A DNA stretch of 64,000 nt from contig NC_092565.1 of NCBI RefSeq assembly GCF_037975245.1, forward strand, positions 2,799,499 through 2,863,498. Direction: 5' to 3'. The notes below the pieces were generated by a model. The model made no database searches and was not told the DNA's origin. It was given only the letters and a program-made list of their open reading frames with translations. Shown piece by piece: positions 12,669-27,116 of this stretch (positions are counted from its first letter, which is position 1; every line of letters starts with the position of its first letter). Both the position numbers and the translations under genes were made by a program. The stretch is from Apostichopus japonicus. Its lineage: Eukaryota; Echinodermata; Holothuroidea; Aspidochirotida; Stichopodidae.

Positions 12669-15202
12669 TAGATATAACCAACTAACTGATATGTTGGTAG
12701 ATGGACATCTTACAGGTACCTCCTGAAAGGACCACACACATTATTACAGTGTACCTTGCCCTGCTCTTGCATATGTCCAATCATCCTTCCCAAGGTTCAT
12801 TATATGGGTAAACATAGGACCTGTGGGATGTATTTACAACTCCATTGGGAATCATACTCTGGGAACCACCCCTGAGTGAAAGCATTAAAAGGTTTTTCCA
12901 AGCAAAGTTTTATGACCTTGATGATAAACTGAAACAGCCACTACCATGACCATTCATTCCTCTGACCTGCCAGGTATTTCATTCTTGTCAATATTTCCGT
13001 GCTGGTTTGCAAACTCTCTGGTATTATGGTTAACAGTGTTGCATCAAACCAGGGAAATCCTACACTGAGTAGCATTTACAATCAAACATGAACTTTATTT
13101 ATACTTGGTAGAATTCTTAGAAACACAACATGGAATAAGTGACATTCCGACACATCGGGTGTAGCATTTAGACAGAGATCAATGCAGTTTATCCATTTGC
13201 AGCTAGTTATGTTTCTATCCTAACATTTGTCATGCAAAAGACCTCTATAAAAAAATTCCTTCTTACTAGTTTAGTGATATTGGTGTTCGCACCATATATA
13301 ACACAACAACGTCCATAGTTATCAAAATAAATGTATGTTCACGTATTCTATGCCTGCAAAGCTTTGTTAGCAGATCAAGCTAGGCCTGGACTACTTTGCA
13401 TACAAATGAGGTTACTTTATTACTAAGGTTCCTATCTCCAAAATCTATCACTGTTACAAACATAACAGGTGAAGTAATTTTGACAACTGCATGAACAGCC
13501 CCACAATGTGTCTTTCATTCTCACTGAACCTTGTCTACACCACCTTACAAGACGCAGTGACCTTTTACAAAGCAAACCAATTATGTCAATTCTTTAAAAT
13601 AAAAAATTCAACTTTGGCAAAGTCACTCAAGCATTATGAAAGTTTTACAAGTTTTCTAGCTGCCATCAATATCAATCACATGAGTCTATTATAGTCTCCC
13701 AACCATATGTAGAGTGTTTTACACCTATATTAACAGAAGGATATAGCCCTTGATAACAACCCTAGCCACATGTACTGTACTTAATGGCTACTGTACTATC
13801 TATCTAACCACCTTAAAATAGCCATCTACCAATATCTAAATAAGAGTTCAGCTGACACCAGAACAGGAGGATACCCACTTCCATGGTTACATCAGGGAGT
13901 TGTTCCAGTTACATCAAAAACTCAATGCTTCAAACATTCCCCATAATACTGAATGGGAATAATAGAAGGTTATTAGTTGCTTAGTGTGATTAATAACATG
14001 ATTCTATCATTATGAAGGTGTAATCACGGTGAGCTCTACAACTCCATGTTGTAATAAATATATTAATATATATTAATAAATAGTAAACAGCTAGGATTGA
14101 AAGAGAATAGTCTTTACAATTGGATGAACTAAGGGGCAGGTAACAAGCAATGCCATTCTGGCACAGTTTTTAATGCAGGAAACTATCAGAGTAGTTATAC
14201 ATGTATCAATTTTGTATCACAGTGGTTCAAAACATTATTACCTACTTAGAAATAAACACTTGAGTAATCCTGGAAGAGAAAAAGTAAAAGCCTAATGTAC
14301 ATATATGCAGCATGAAGCAACTTCATTTGTGGAGAAATTTCCCACTTAATTGTTAGCCTGGTAGACAGCAGTGCTTTGAATAATATTCCCTTTTCTATAA
14401 CTTTACAGAAGGAACAAAATAGTACAGCACTACACAGTTCCCTTTGAATGAGTATTTGTACTGACTGTCCTTGAGAACATTTTAAGAATATTGGTTTGTG
14501 AACTTGAGCCTACTCAAGGTGACTACGACATGATCGCGACACAACTGTAAAAAGGGTTTTCTTTGTATAATCAACAAAAACCGTCTGGCTTTGATTCATT
14601 TAGAGAGGACTTTTCACTTCATTATCAAAACCTATCTCTTTGCTTATTCTATACTTGGGCATTCTTTTGTGTGTGTGTTAGTTGTTGTTCACAGGTTGAC
14701 TTTAATACCACTAAGAATTTCAAGATTTTAAGTTTGCATAATTTATAAAGACACCTCTCTACTTAGTGGAGATAGAGGAATATCTGGGGAAAGGTAAAAG
14801 TCTGTGAATATAATTGTCTGCTGAGCTAAGTCAAATAGACACTGTTCTGGAGATGAAAACTCAGATTATTGCAAGCAAAAGACAACCAAAGCCAGCCAGC
14901 TCTGTGAAATAGGTATTACTTGCCAGTCAGAAAATAAAAGTTACTGTAAAATTGACCAGTTGCCTTAAATTCCTGCATTCCTCAAAATAACCAACATTGG
15001 TGAAAGGTCAAATAATGACCAAATTCAAGGCAAATTGCTACTTTTCAACATCTTCTTTACTTAACCTGATTGTCCAAGCTGTTTCATTCCTCTTCATGAC
15101 CCAAATAGAAGAATAGTTTAAAGCGATATGATGGTCCGATCCACTGACATAGAAGCTATCGGTCTGTGTTATTAAAAGGTCCTTTCGTTTCTGACCAACA
15201 AC

Positions 15203-15561
15203 CAGTGGCGTAGGAAGGTACATTTGAGTGGGGGGGGCTGAAGACTGATGGCCGGCCTGGGGGAGGGGTCTAAGGGGAGTGGGTGTCCTCCTCCCCTTTG
15301 GAATTTTTGGCATTTCCAGGTGGCCTCAGATGCAATTTGGTGCAATATAGCACACTTCAACACTCACTCCATTTTGTAAACTTAATTTGTATTTTCACCT
15401 GGCCTTAGATGCAATTTGGTGCTCCAAATGAGATTTTTTTTCTCATTTGGAAATGAAAAAGGGGTTTTCTGACTTGCGAAGCGGGGGGCGGAATGCCCCT
15501 CCACATTTTTCACTGGGGGGGCTGGTGCCCCCCCAGCCCCCCCCCGGTTCCTACGCCCTTG
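15203..15561 (+). mobile_element. hAT-type MITE, copy 1
   Basis: 359 bp. It begins CAGTGGCGTAGGAA and ends TTCCTACGCCCTTG, imperfect inverted ends matching at 12 of 14 positions. It is flanked by CCAACAAC and CCAACAAA, an 8-bp target duplication with one mismatch. An 8-bp duplication and a CAGxGGCG end are hallmarks of hAT elements (known). The inside is non-coding, with G- and C-rich ends and a repeated phrase (gatgcaatttggtgc twice). ORFs over it are shadows. A very similar copy lies at 49496. Confidence 0.85.
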
Positions 15562-18500
15562 CCAACAAAGGAACCAAACAATGGAATGTGATTAAATACA
15601 TATCATATCAGAGTATAAAGAAGAAGAAAAGAACAGTTACTAAGTCATTACTGCAGAACTTTTTGGCCTTGATTTGTTGTTGTTGTTAGCTTATGATAAT
15701 GTTTGATACTCAAGTTTCACAATATAGCAGTTTCTTGTCTTGACTAGTCAAATTTATTTCAAAAACATAAGGGCAGAGAAAACAGTAAATTTTCCCTGAG
15801 TTCCCAATTCAAAATTCAGAATTCAATAGATACATTAGTTCATAGTTAATTAACAGTTCTTTGGGTACAACATTTAGGATAATCTTGCTTCAAATGACAG
15901 ATTGCAAGTTTGTGTGTTGGCTAGTAAATTCAAAAATTAGCAATTATTGCAAAAAGTTGCTTTCAAGATGCATTTCTCATTGAATTGTAACTTTAGGCCA
16001 ACTCATGTCATATTACGGACAAATCATTCTTTACACCTCACTCTTATTTATTACTGCAAAGAATTCTATTGTGGGTAAAACCACTGGTTGCTCCAAGTAA
16101 TAGCAACCAGTTGGTTTCATCCTTTATAGTGGACTAGGTATTAGATGTTGTTCTCTATTCTTGTACAGCAAGACGATGTTACCTCCAAATGAAAACTCCA
16201 ATGCAGGTTGTAGATTATTTAAGTCCAAACCAAAGGAAGTAAATTAGAATTGGCCTTCCAAGGGTAGTATACATATAGCTTTAAATACATGAACACCCTG
16301 GACATCAAGAAGGATTACCTCTTTTTGACATGAACTCTAATGCTTGACAGATGTCATAAAAATGTCACTTTCAAATGTCAAGTAGGTTAATTGGGGTTAC
16401 ATGCTTCCTGATGTATTACTAAATCCATACTTGAATCACTCAAAATTACCAGATCTCCCAAGGAGTTACTAGACATGGGCTTTAAAGGTCACCATTACAT
16501 ACAGTATGATTTTTCCTTAATCGGGCATGAAAATGTTGTCTAATTTGCATTTAACGATTGGTGATTGAATGAATGTAAAACAATATCTCCATATGTTTAA
16601 CTTGGGGAAAAATCATTTTCTCATTTTCAAGTAAAAACAAATAATAAGAGAGTACATAATTAGGAATTTTGTGTGATTTAGAAAAAGGTTCTCTGCCTAA
16701 CAATTATGTATAAATCCATCATGAATGTAAATTAATATTTCACAAGGATGACTTGGATCTAGGTCTTAATCTAAGCATTGAGCTATAAACTGTTTATAGC
16801 TCCATGATCTAAGTATAAATATCCCAAGGGTCCAATGTTATTGCATAAACCAGCCCAACCAGGAAGATAATAACTTTGTGCTAGTGCAAGTTTCTGGGAA
16901 TTGAATTAAAATTGAATTTGCATATATGAGCAATAAAATGTTTGGCTAGATCTGTGGGATTTCCAGTCAGTGACATGAGAATCTAAAAAAAAATAGCTTC
17001 CTCTCCAATCCATCCCCTCCCCCAATGTAGTGGAGCCCCTTTTGAGGTTGGCAGATGGGGACTATAGCTATTGCCTCCCCTACTGTAGGACCCATCCTCC
17101 CCCATCCTCACACCCCCCCCAACTCCAATGTCCCTGCCTCAGCTTCTATCCCATCTGTTAAATTGACAATATTAATATATTTATTATTGCTTATAAAAGC
17201 CTTTCATTTTGTCTTCGGTAAATCAATGTAAGTGATTAAATGGTAAAAAAAGTTCCTGATTGTCATGAAAAATCATTGAATAACTTTCAATAAAAGAAGA
17301 AATTGACCTGTTACTTTATGATGTGATAATATCGTATATTTTTTATGGAAAAAAAAAAACCCTTTTTATTGCGAACAAAGTTTTAAATCTCAATTTAAAA
17401 TATAAACAGCATAATGTTCCCTGCTTTCTGTTAGTACAAGGTTTGGAGATTATATGTATACTGTTTTGGATCGAAGTAACATCAACAAACAAGTTTTATA
17501 CAACACATGGTACTCACAGCATGCCTTTAACTTATTAATTCCATGTGAATCCCATTAGTGAGTGCTGAAACTTTTTATCTATTCTTAGCTTTAACAAGCT
17601 GTATGACATATTTCAATGCATTCTCAAGGGAATAATGTCATGTAACGCCCTTGCTGTGCCTCCTATGGGAACCCCAATTGCCCACAGGTGGTTGAATGGA
17701 CATAAGAGCAAAAAGCTTGGCCCCCTGATGTGTTCACAGATGATTAAGCAAAGTAAGACAGCTTCTAACTAAACTAAAAACACACATCATTATACTTCTT
17801 TATATATTCCGGGAATAAAACTTCCGCTTTGAAATGTAAACATGAGTAAATAGCATTTGCTTCACAAACGCAATGACAACAGCAATTTTGTACAAAGAAT
17901 CTTAGTATTTCATGAGAAACGAAATGAAATTACACTCCTAATGTATTAAACAAAGGAGCTTGACAAAAACTAGACTGCAATGCACAAGTGGTACATTACT
18001 GTATATGATTGATAGAGATGCAGTTCATGGAATCGTTACAGCTCATCCCAAGTTACACAATAACACCACCTAATTAATATCATATCCTTTGGCTTAGTTA
18101 AAAGTTGTCTAAAGGGCTCAAATGCACTACCAAATACCTCATAAATGTCATTAAACAAAATACCAACAGTATCTGTTTGTTGTTTTGAACAATACAAATT
18201 CCCCATTCAGATTATAAGACACTAATGACAGTATATACAGAGATTCTTGCACAACGTTACCAAAATGTATTCATAAATCATGTGGTCATTCTGCGTGATA
18301 CAAACCTACATCAAACTACCTTGACTACTTTTCACATTTTGAAATTTTACAGCTACTCTTACTGAAAAAAACCTACATAATATATCCTGTCTCAGAAAAT
18401 CAGTCTTGGATGTCTATCTCCAGACTGAAAATCAGAACGAAACAGGGCTCCCAGGTGTTGTCAAGCTGGCAAAAAGGTATGCAACATTCTAACATTAGTA

Positions 18501-18840
18501 TTTCAGCAAGCCTTTCTCAAACTGTATTCATACAAAAATAACCACACAAGAGAAAAAACACTGTCTAAAGTTTCTTCATTATAGACCTGAGAGGAATTTT
18601 TGGGTTTTAATTGTGTAAATGTTTCACACTCTTCATGGATAAATAAATATAGTTTGGGAATAAGAGACATATCACTTTAAGAGGCACACATTGCATCGAC
18701 AGAAATCTTATAAAAGTAGAAATACTGACCAGACTTTACAGTCAAAGCTGTGACTACTTTTAGCACACCATACAGTAATATGCCATTACACTTGCACAGT
18801 TGCAGGAGGAAGATGTATGACTGCAAGCATGAAAAGGTTT

Positions 18841-19350
18841 CATTTGCGTACCCATGCTATTAAATGCTATTGTACTCGTACTCATGCTATGATGCTATTG
18901 TACTCACGCTGTTATGCTATTGTACTTATGCTAGAATGCTATTGTACTCATACTCATGCTATGATGCTATTGTACTCAAGCTGTTATGCTATTGTACTCA
19001 TGCTAGAATGCTATTGTACTCATACTCATGTTATGATGCTATTGTACTCAAGCTGTTATGCTATTGTACTCATGCTAGAATGCTATTGTACTCATACTCA
19101 TGCTATGATGCTATTGTACTCATACTCATGCTATGATGCTATTGTACTCATACTCAATAATGCTATTGTACTCGCACGCAATGATGCTATTGTACACGTA
19201 CTCATGCTAATATGCTATTGTACTCATACTCATGCTATGATGCTATTGTACTCGTACTCAATAATGCTATTGTACTCGTACTCAAGCTGTTATGCTATTG
19301 TACTCGCACTCATGCTATTGTACTCATACTTATGCTTATTGTACTCGTAA
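18841..19350. repeat. Minisatellite with 72-bp higher-order unit
   Basis: All units start ATGCTATTGTACTC and come in subtypes of 28, 22 and 22 bp (ending catactcatgctatg, aagctgtt and atgctaga) that alternate as a 72-bp higher-order unit; the right part is less regular. Because 72 is divisible by 3, the array stays open as a 177-codon plus-strand ORF and overlapping ORFs. These are by-products of the repeat. Confidence 0.94.
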
Positions 19351-22300
19351 TACATAAAGTGGGGAAGAAGACATTACCTCTTTTATCAGGTCACAGAAAA
19401 TGCTTCAATGTTTTGGGATAGAATATTTACCCTGTATATTATGTACTACATACAGGCTTTCACAGAGTGTTTCATCAGGTTGCCACCATCTCGGTACATC
19501 TCCTGACATGCCACACTTTTGTAGACTAAGCACCGCAATATCCTATTTTTTCAATTGGAAATGACTGATTGCATACTAATACATGAGATGCTAACCAAAG
19601 CATATTACTACCCATGAAATGAGTGCACCGCAAAACCTCTAATCTAATGCTTGTACAGTTAACAGTAATTCCAGCTACCATCCACAAAAACAACTGGTAC
19701 AAACTCTATCGGCCATTATCATAACCTAGTTAGTTCCATCCAGCTCTTGAAACAATTTTAAACCTTGTTAATATCACACAAGGGACTAGTATATATTCAA
19801 TCAGCCTTTAGGTTTCCTCTTACAAAAAGTCACTAGTAACTGCCTTTATAGGAGTTGTGGGAAAACCATGGATTACAGTAAATGGGTTAATTCCTTGACC
19901 AAACATATAATAGTAGGTAATAAACAAGAACACAGCGTAGTCTATTATCAGAGACAGTGGATCTATGCAATTAAGAAATGACTAGTTTGCAAAATGCTGC
20001 TCCTTATAAAACTCCACTATGTACCACTCTAAGACAGGGATGTTTTCCAGTGACTTACTTTGGATAGTAAAATAATTTATGGCGCCTGACGTTTAAATCC
20101 GAATAGAATCTATCTTAAAGGCAAATGGTTAAATAACTTGTTGTTATTGGAAATGTATCACATTGGGTAGATTGTGATGTCATCAGCGTGACTGTTCATT
20201 AGAAGCTTAGTTTGACCTTTCATAACCCTGTTGCTGATATGGCCTTGAAGTGTAAGATACATTTGGAATGTGAGCTGAGCTGTCAAGTTACATTGCAGTG
20301 ATGACTTCATCAAAATATACAAACCAATTGCACTCTGGATATTTACTTAACTCAGTTGACATCATTCTGCTATCACAGCTAACAAGTACTAAACTACAAC
20401 ATAACATCGCAGGTTATTTATAGACCAAGTTCGGGGTTATATCAACGTTAAAGGTGTCTTACAATGCGTGGAACACTACTGTAAATCACAATATACAGAG
20501 CCCTCTATATGTGACTGTGATAACTAGTAAAGGCCTGGAACACAGCAAAATTATAGCACAAGCACAGGTTATTTTATCCTAGACTTTAAGGAAATAAAAA
20601 TGGAAATTTGGGAACTAAAAATAGTGGCGTAGAGTTTAAAGTATGGCACTCTGGATTGTGAGGGTACATGCAAGTCAAGGATTCAAACAGGGACTTATTT
20701 TTAGTCATTTTGGCATTCCATAGATCTCCAGGAGGTGGTGTATTAGACCTCCATGAATGCAACCTTCACATATGGAAAGGGTACTCAACTGATTCTATTA
20801 TCTCTCAAGGTGTTAAAGATTTAACTGCATATAAACCAATATGGATTCCTGGCAAGCCATTAGATACACCTGAGTGATCGCCTGCTTAACCTGTTATCTT
20901 TGTTGACTCTAAAAGGACCTTAACTTATCATAGGCCATTGAACCCTTCACCAATATACATCCATAAAATCAATTTATCCTTGACTTACAGGGTGATGAAG
21001 CATGAAACGGATATTCCTGTGAGTTGCCATTGTCCCATGTAGGTAACTGTTTTGCCTAGGTGGTACTTAAGTTCTTTCTTATGAAAGAAGAATAAAGAAA
21101 CCAGTTCACTGGGGGTACATTTGTCACTAAACATCAGAGATAACAGCATTTCTACCTCTGAAGAGGTACATTGGCTTTCAACATTGACAATTCTGCTGAG
21201 TTCTTCAGCGATTCCTACTCATGGACTGCAACATTCCAATGCACCTGGATTCATGCCTTAATCCTTTAAGGAGGATGGGGCATTGCCCAAAATGGTTTGA
21301 AAAGACATGAAAATTGTAATATAAATTCTTTTGGTTTGGCCCCAAACTTGAGTAAGTGTCTGTATTTGGTTGTTTAACAGGATTTCATGCGTGAGGTCTC
21401 CAAAGTACCTTGAAATTTAACAAAAAGTGCAAATGGTAAACAGGCAGATTAGACGCCATTATCCCTGTTTCACTACTGTAACTTTGACCTTTTGCAACGC
21501 TCCTCATTTGAAACCAATGTAGGGGCCTACATGCATACATGAATTTCACTGTATTGCGAACAAGTTGAAGAAAGATCACCTAAAATGTACATTTTAGACC
21601 AATTTAAAAAAATTGTTAAAAGTTTCATCACTAAGGAGAGTTATGTGAATTTCCAAAGAAGGTGAGTGAACAGTGAAATTATGGACCAATAAAATCACAC
21701 CTTGCTATATTTTACTGTAACTATTCAATATGCAGTTTAATTGTTTGTAATAAAAAAATGGTTTGGTTGCTGTTGGGACAAACAAATTACAATCTAGTAA
21801 GAATTCTATGAACTTCCCTGAATTGAGATCCAGCCTTATCTAACTTTTTTCCTATTTGTTTCTGTGCATATATGTTATGGACATGTCTGTTTTGTCACAG
21901 TACTGAACACACACATTCCAATGTCATACTATTAGTCATGTACCAGCTTAAAATGCATTTCCTTTAACAAATCTCAGCATATTCATTTTAGCCAGTTGTT
22001 AGCTAAGCATATCATGATGTTTTTTTAAAGTGACAACGTCAAGTCTATGTTATCACCACTCATTTAAGTTTAACACTATAGTCTCAACCCGTTGTAATAT
22101 AAGTGTACTGTGTACATTATAAATTAAAGCATGTAAACCTCACATCAATGTTCCCCTCACACTTGCCAAACTATTATGCCCGCTCTTTGGGATGTCACAA
22201 ACAAATCAATGACATCTCTGAACCAGTGGAAGAGAAACAAACTTGACAGGGGGTCCTTTACTGAGACTACAATCATTAATACATGATACCGGTCGAGAAC

Positions 22301-25068
22301 TCTTGTTTCGTTCGGTGCACTCGTACTTTCAACTTAAACTGCATTCATAAGCCAATGTTCATAGAGATGAAATATATCCAAAGTATTTGGAATGAATGTA
22401 ACTGATATAGATCCTGCCAGGTTATCCAATAATTAACTCATTTACGGCAAATCTCTTAGTCTTTCCCCCGCATTCAGACGTGATGGCCTTCACAGTTTGA
22501 ACCACACTTTGGCCCATTACCCTGACTGACATGACAGTGAGGCTGATGGATGACGGATGGGAGAGGAGTAAAGCATTGCTCCTGGAGATCTCCGTATTGA
22601 TTGACATTCTCGGCACTTAGACAGATCAAAGGCATGAATGGAAACCTCACAGCATGATCACTTCTCCCAGAGTATTCACTATGTGATCAATTTGGTAGCC
22701 CAGTCAGCTGTGTAAAATGGTTTTGTCATGATGGTAGGTAGAAACCACTATCAGATTTAAAGCTGCATTTTCCATTCAATTAATGTCACAATACCATATT
22801 TTTTGACCAGTAGAAGAATGGAAAGGTACCTGAAAATATGATATGTCTACTTCTATCAAATACCAAAATGAGCGTAAGAATAATGAAAGTAGATGATAAA
22901 TTATGTAACTGCAATGTTGATCGTATTTCATGTTGGGGGGGAACCAATTCTCTGTATTAAACTGCTCATGATGCACTATGAATGTTCAGCGAAACCACAC
23001 AGATCTCCTATGTAGATTGAGCCATGTATTTACACACTCCAATGCAGCACGCAGCTTTTACGGGAGTTTACACAACCAGCTTTGGACACCATGGGGGGTA
23101 GGGAGGGAGTCCACCTAGAACTGTAAGCATAATACTCAAATTACTGCATTTGACAATCAAGTTCTTAACTGTGTACACAGTTACCTCTTTGGTTATGTTT
23201 TCATATTTCAATTAATGAAGGTAAGATCCGCTCAATTTAAAAACAGCAGACTTATATTAGTCTGTGGAACACAACCCCCAAACTCGTATTTAACAATGCT
23301 AGGGAATGGTATGCTGTTCTCACATTATCAGAGCAAGCAATTACAGTATGCTGTGTTAAACATACTTTTTTCTTTTTAACTCAGGGCTTATGTTTGTATT
23401 TAAACCCCACTGGAGGAGGTGGAACTTGTGATGTGTGGTAACCAACAGTAGTGCATATTTAATCGCTGATTCACAGAGCGATGTAACATGAAACGCAGAA
23501 TAAGAATAGAAAGAAAGATAGCATGGAAGTGTAAACCTTTGACAGCTTGGGTTAGATCCATCTGTATCATGGCAAGCCAGTACGCACAACTAAATAACAG
23601 GGTAACTTTGCTGTTTGTTTTATGACATGGCAAAATATTGCAAGGTACAGTAAGACAGACTGATAATGTATTAAGAGACATATAGCCACCTTCATCAAAT
23701 GGTGTTTATAAACTCACACAAAGACCCCTCCCCCCCTCCCCCGTCTCTTAATATTGAGGAAAACATTCCAGCAGACTTCTTAGAATTCTTTTCAAGCTTA
23801 CTCCATGCAGACTCTAGTAATTATTTTAAGCAGGAAGTTTTGGTTTTGCCTGGCAATCAATAAATTGCTGCCCCATTCTGACCTAGACATGAGAATCATT
23901 AGCAATCCACCATATCAAATCAATTGGTTGCTTTCAGGTTGTAGGTATTATGTGCCCTTTCATTAGCCTTCAGTCATTGTGTCAAAGCATAGAGCACACA
24001 TCACTGTCCAGTGCCAATGATACCCATTCTGTTTGACAGACAAAACAACTTACAAATCCCAGATTAGAGGGGCCATCAATGGACAAATCCTTTTAATTCT
24101 ATTTGGTGACTCCTCCTCACAAAGCCAGAAAAGAAATTGGAGATCCCAAATTGCTCTTCACTTGTCCTGTTCCTTCTGCTGGGACCTTTAGTTCGCGCTG
24201 TCTCTATGAACGGTACTCAAATTACTGATAATGTTCTTAGTATCTAAGACTGATTTGGCAATGGGTATCTATCATTACATTCTATTGACAACTATGCAAG
24301 GCTGGAACAAACAGCTTTCCATCAATACAAGATGCTTAAAGAAACACTTGAATCACACAGCCCATGCAGACTAGTTTTGATCTCCTGGAAACTAAAACCA
24401 AATCATTCTACATTCCATAAGACATGTCAAGGAATTTAGTTTTCTGAGGTATACCCAATGTGCCCCCCATGTGACTTCTTTAAGTTATGTCATAACCTGT
24501 TTGGAAGACTCTTGTCTTGTGCAAGAGATTTGACAAACATGGATTATTATAATAGCGATTTTAATATTTTAAAGTAATAAGTCTGTTTGTATTAGTTTGT
24601 ATCTGTTTGTACTATTGAACATAGAAGATGCAAGACAAGTGTAATACAAAAGAGAATATTCACATAGTTAGATTTCACTAGTTTTTTCTGTCCAAACTGA
24701 ATTTTAATATTAAATAGATAGTCAAATAAATGATATATTTTGAGATGAAAAGAAATTATTAGCCTAAAATTGAGTTTTATCATGTAAAGCAGTGTTTTGT
24801 TGAGAGTCGCTAATTAGAGACAGTAAATCTCATGTTCTGTGGCACAAATAGTTGCCAGTTTTGACAAGCTGTCAGTGTTCTTCCATGGTAAAAATGTAAA
24901 GTATTTTCTGTAATTCCTTCAATTCATGCTACACTACTGTAAAACAGTGTGAATTTCTCACAGTTGTTTGTAACCACATCCCAACAATGGGATGGTGCAT
25001 TGTAACACACCTTAGTTACCCTAGTAACCGATCCAATCAATGAAAACAAAATCAAGGTATATACTTAC

Positions 25069-25140
25069 AAGGTATACAAATTTCCCATCTTCGAAAACAG
25101 AAGCTCTGGCAAATTTTGAAGTTTGTTGTTATTTAACCTC
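25069..25140 (-). CDS. slit: slit exon 4: LRR3 of domain D1
   Basis: This 72-nt exon has the acceptor CCTTGCAG and donor GTAAGTATA, phase 2-2. It encodes RLNNNKLQNLPELLFSKM and then GNLYT. The LPELLF...LY segment is the most diagnostic part of this locus: it matches LRR3 of the first Slit LRR domain and is not expected in generic LRR proteins. The exon sits alone, with an 18-kb intron upstream and a 20.7-kb intron downstream. Both introns hold repeats but no further LRR exon that I could find. Confidence 0.94.
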
Positions 25141-25366
25141 CTGCAAGGAAAATAATGGGGAAAACATAATTAAGCATTGTATTGTATAGACTCATTGTTG
25201 AACAGAATTTAGTTTTCAGTCTTTATCTAAGAATTTCATGCTACTGTAACTTTGGAAGTTTCTGAAACCAACTTGAAAACAACTTGAATTATGATCCCAG
25301 GGATTTGCATAAAGGAAAAGCAAACCCACGTACCATATTCATCTTATATGATAGAGATGCTGGAAA

Positions 25367-25445
25367 TCCCCATACAACTTAATCCCAATACAACTTAATC
25401 CCCATACAGCTTAATCCCCATACAACTTAATCCCCATACAACTTG
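25367..25445. repeat. Short tandem repeat, 16-bp unit
   Basis: Five copies of CCCCATACAACTTAAT, some with one substitution. Confidence 0.85.
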
Positions 25446-25839
25446 ATTTCTGATTGGGAGATATCCTGGTTCAAAACTCATTATCAGGAGGCTGCTACTG
25501 GGAGGTGAAATCTCTTATTTTTCTCTTTGCATTTTCATGGTGACAACAAACACTTGTTCCTGACATCAACGTGAGCATTTGGTAAAGTTGCAAACTTTCA
25601 ACCATTCAGAAGTAGTATTTTCCAATACCAATACCAACTTAACAAGATTTCTATTCCACTCTGAATGTTGGCAGCTTTGCCTATTGATTCCATGATTTAT
25701 CTAGAAGTAGAAGTATACGTATCTTGAAAATCATATTAAAATGTAACGAAGATGCAACCAAGACCACCCTTATTTACCTGTTATTGACTTTTGAAACTGT
25801 CAATTGATGTGCATTTTATACCATTTTTTCACTTGTTCT

Positions 25840-25939
25840 CTTGTAAATTAATTTGATTTCTTTGTAAAGCGCCTTGAGCAGTGACTTTTGTCTACTGATT
25901 TGTCGCCATATAAGTCTCATTTATTATTATTATTATTAT
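25840..25939 (+). mobile_element. 3' tail of a retroposon ending in (ATT)n
   Basis: The phrase TTTGTAAAGCGCCTTGAGCA, later CGCCATATAAGTCTCATT and then (ATT)n, is the 3' end found on many SINE and non-LTR elements in aquatic animals (from memory of the family style). Only the tail is clear. The 5' limit, perhaps near 25.75 kb, is uncertain. Confidence 0.55.
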
Positions 25940-26291
25940 AAACCATATGGACAGATACAGGGCTGCTCCACTGCTGGTCAATACTGAAACTGAGCTCATC
26001 ATCAATACCATGAGAATATTTCAGAATTTTTCCCATGCCTCCCAAAAACGTTTCCTATTGTATAATGGGAATATTTCTTGACACCACATTCTTGCTGTCT
26101 TAAGTGTTAAACCACTAGCACACCACAGGTTTCCCTACTTTCACAGGATGGACAATAGGCCACATTTTCATAGACATATCAATCACCACCTTCATGACAA
26201 TAGGAGTAAAACTGGACCAGGGCATTCACAACACCCATACAGAACAACTTTTAACTTTATCAACAATCTTCTTTGTGAAGTCTGTAAAAAT

Positions 26292-26376
26292 TCAGTTGAA
26301 AAAAAGTTTATTTTGACAGACTTAAGAAGAGAACTCAGTTGAAAAAGTTTATTTTGACAGACTTAAGAAGAGAAGC
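26292..26376. repeat. Tandem duplication of a 42-43 bp segment
   Basis: Two adjacent copies of tcagttgaaaaa-agtttat followed by tttgacagacttaagaagag. They differ mainly in the A-run length, so the duplication is recent. Confidence 0.88.
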
Positions 26377-27116
26377 ATCCCCACTCCACTGTACTTAATA
26401 AATATTGTTGTAAAACCTTTGGGCTTACACATGTTTTACATTACACTTACTGTACAGTGTATGGATCTTCTTCTGTAGTACTTTCTTACACTGTAATGGT
26501 TTGTGGAAGTAGACCAATTGTGTTAATACCTAATTAGGTTGAAGTGTTAATTATAATGATGCTTTTACATTAATTACAGACTATACCCAGAGAATTTTAT
26601 CGTGGGATGTTGGTTGATTCCAAACTGCTAAGTACTTAAACTTAAAGGGTTATTTTAGGCAGAATTTTATCATATTGCAAGAAAACAAAATTTTAAGTAC
26701 TACTGTACTAGTAATGTTTCTTCAGTTATTCAAAAGTTTGAAATAATCAACTTTAAAATATGCAACTATTTTTGGAATGTACATATTAAAGTTAAATGTT
26801 CTGTGCCAAAAGTCACCATTTAATACTGACCACCAAAGCAAGTAGATCTTGAATGATGTGAGTTAACACAGATATGTATTAAAGGGTTAAAACATAGTGT
26901 AACATTAGGAACTGAAGAAACACCCCTTTTTTAAGCTTCTATTTCATGGAGTTTGAACTAAAGCCAGTGTTACATCAATAATTAGTGAAAATCTGTATCG
27001 AAACAGGTCAGGACGAGAGGGTTGGTCCAGATATGGAAGATAAACTGGATAATGCAGATTCCTATATATTTATACATCATGACAAACCTGCTCAGTTACA
27101 GTAAATAGAAACAGAT

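Larger units (their letters stand above)
4324..25068 (-). other. slit intron 4 (LRR3 to LRR4 copy a)
   Basis: 20.7-kb intron, the largest here. It holds a TGACCT-rich divergent tandem repeat (9.2-9.9 kb), a 22-bp minisatellite (11.9-12.7 kb), a hAT-type MITE (15.2-15.6 kb) and a 72-bp higher-order minisatellite (18.8-19.35 kb). I checked every ACTTAC-type donor on the minus strand and found no other LRR-like exon. The rest (about 4.8-9.2, 9.9-11.9, 12.7-15.2, 15.6-18.8 and 19.4-25.0 kb) is AT-rich sequence with no supported gene. Confidence 0.75.

Noticed and set aside
15038-15363. Minus-strand ORFs of 91 and 63 codons
   Set aside because: They run through the G/C-rich end of the hAT MITE and read as low-complexity proline-rich sequence.
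18817-19421. Overlapping plus-strand ORFs of 177, 90 and 69 codons
   Set aside because: They are produced by the minisatellite; the peptide is only the repeat read in different frames.
20622-20640. AGTGGCGTAGAG, resembling the hAT MITE left end
   Set aside because: It lacks the first base and the rest of the end, and has no partner end or target duplication.
24047-24130. Minus-strand ACTTAC-type donor with a possible upstream exon
   Set aside because: The preceding translation has no LRR pattern and no acceptor at 72 nt. The same holds for donor-like sites near 4980, 8953, 20978, 31150, 36431, 36611, 39811, 41371, 49336 and 52791.
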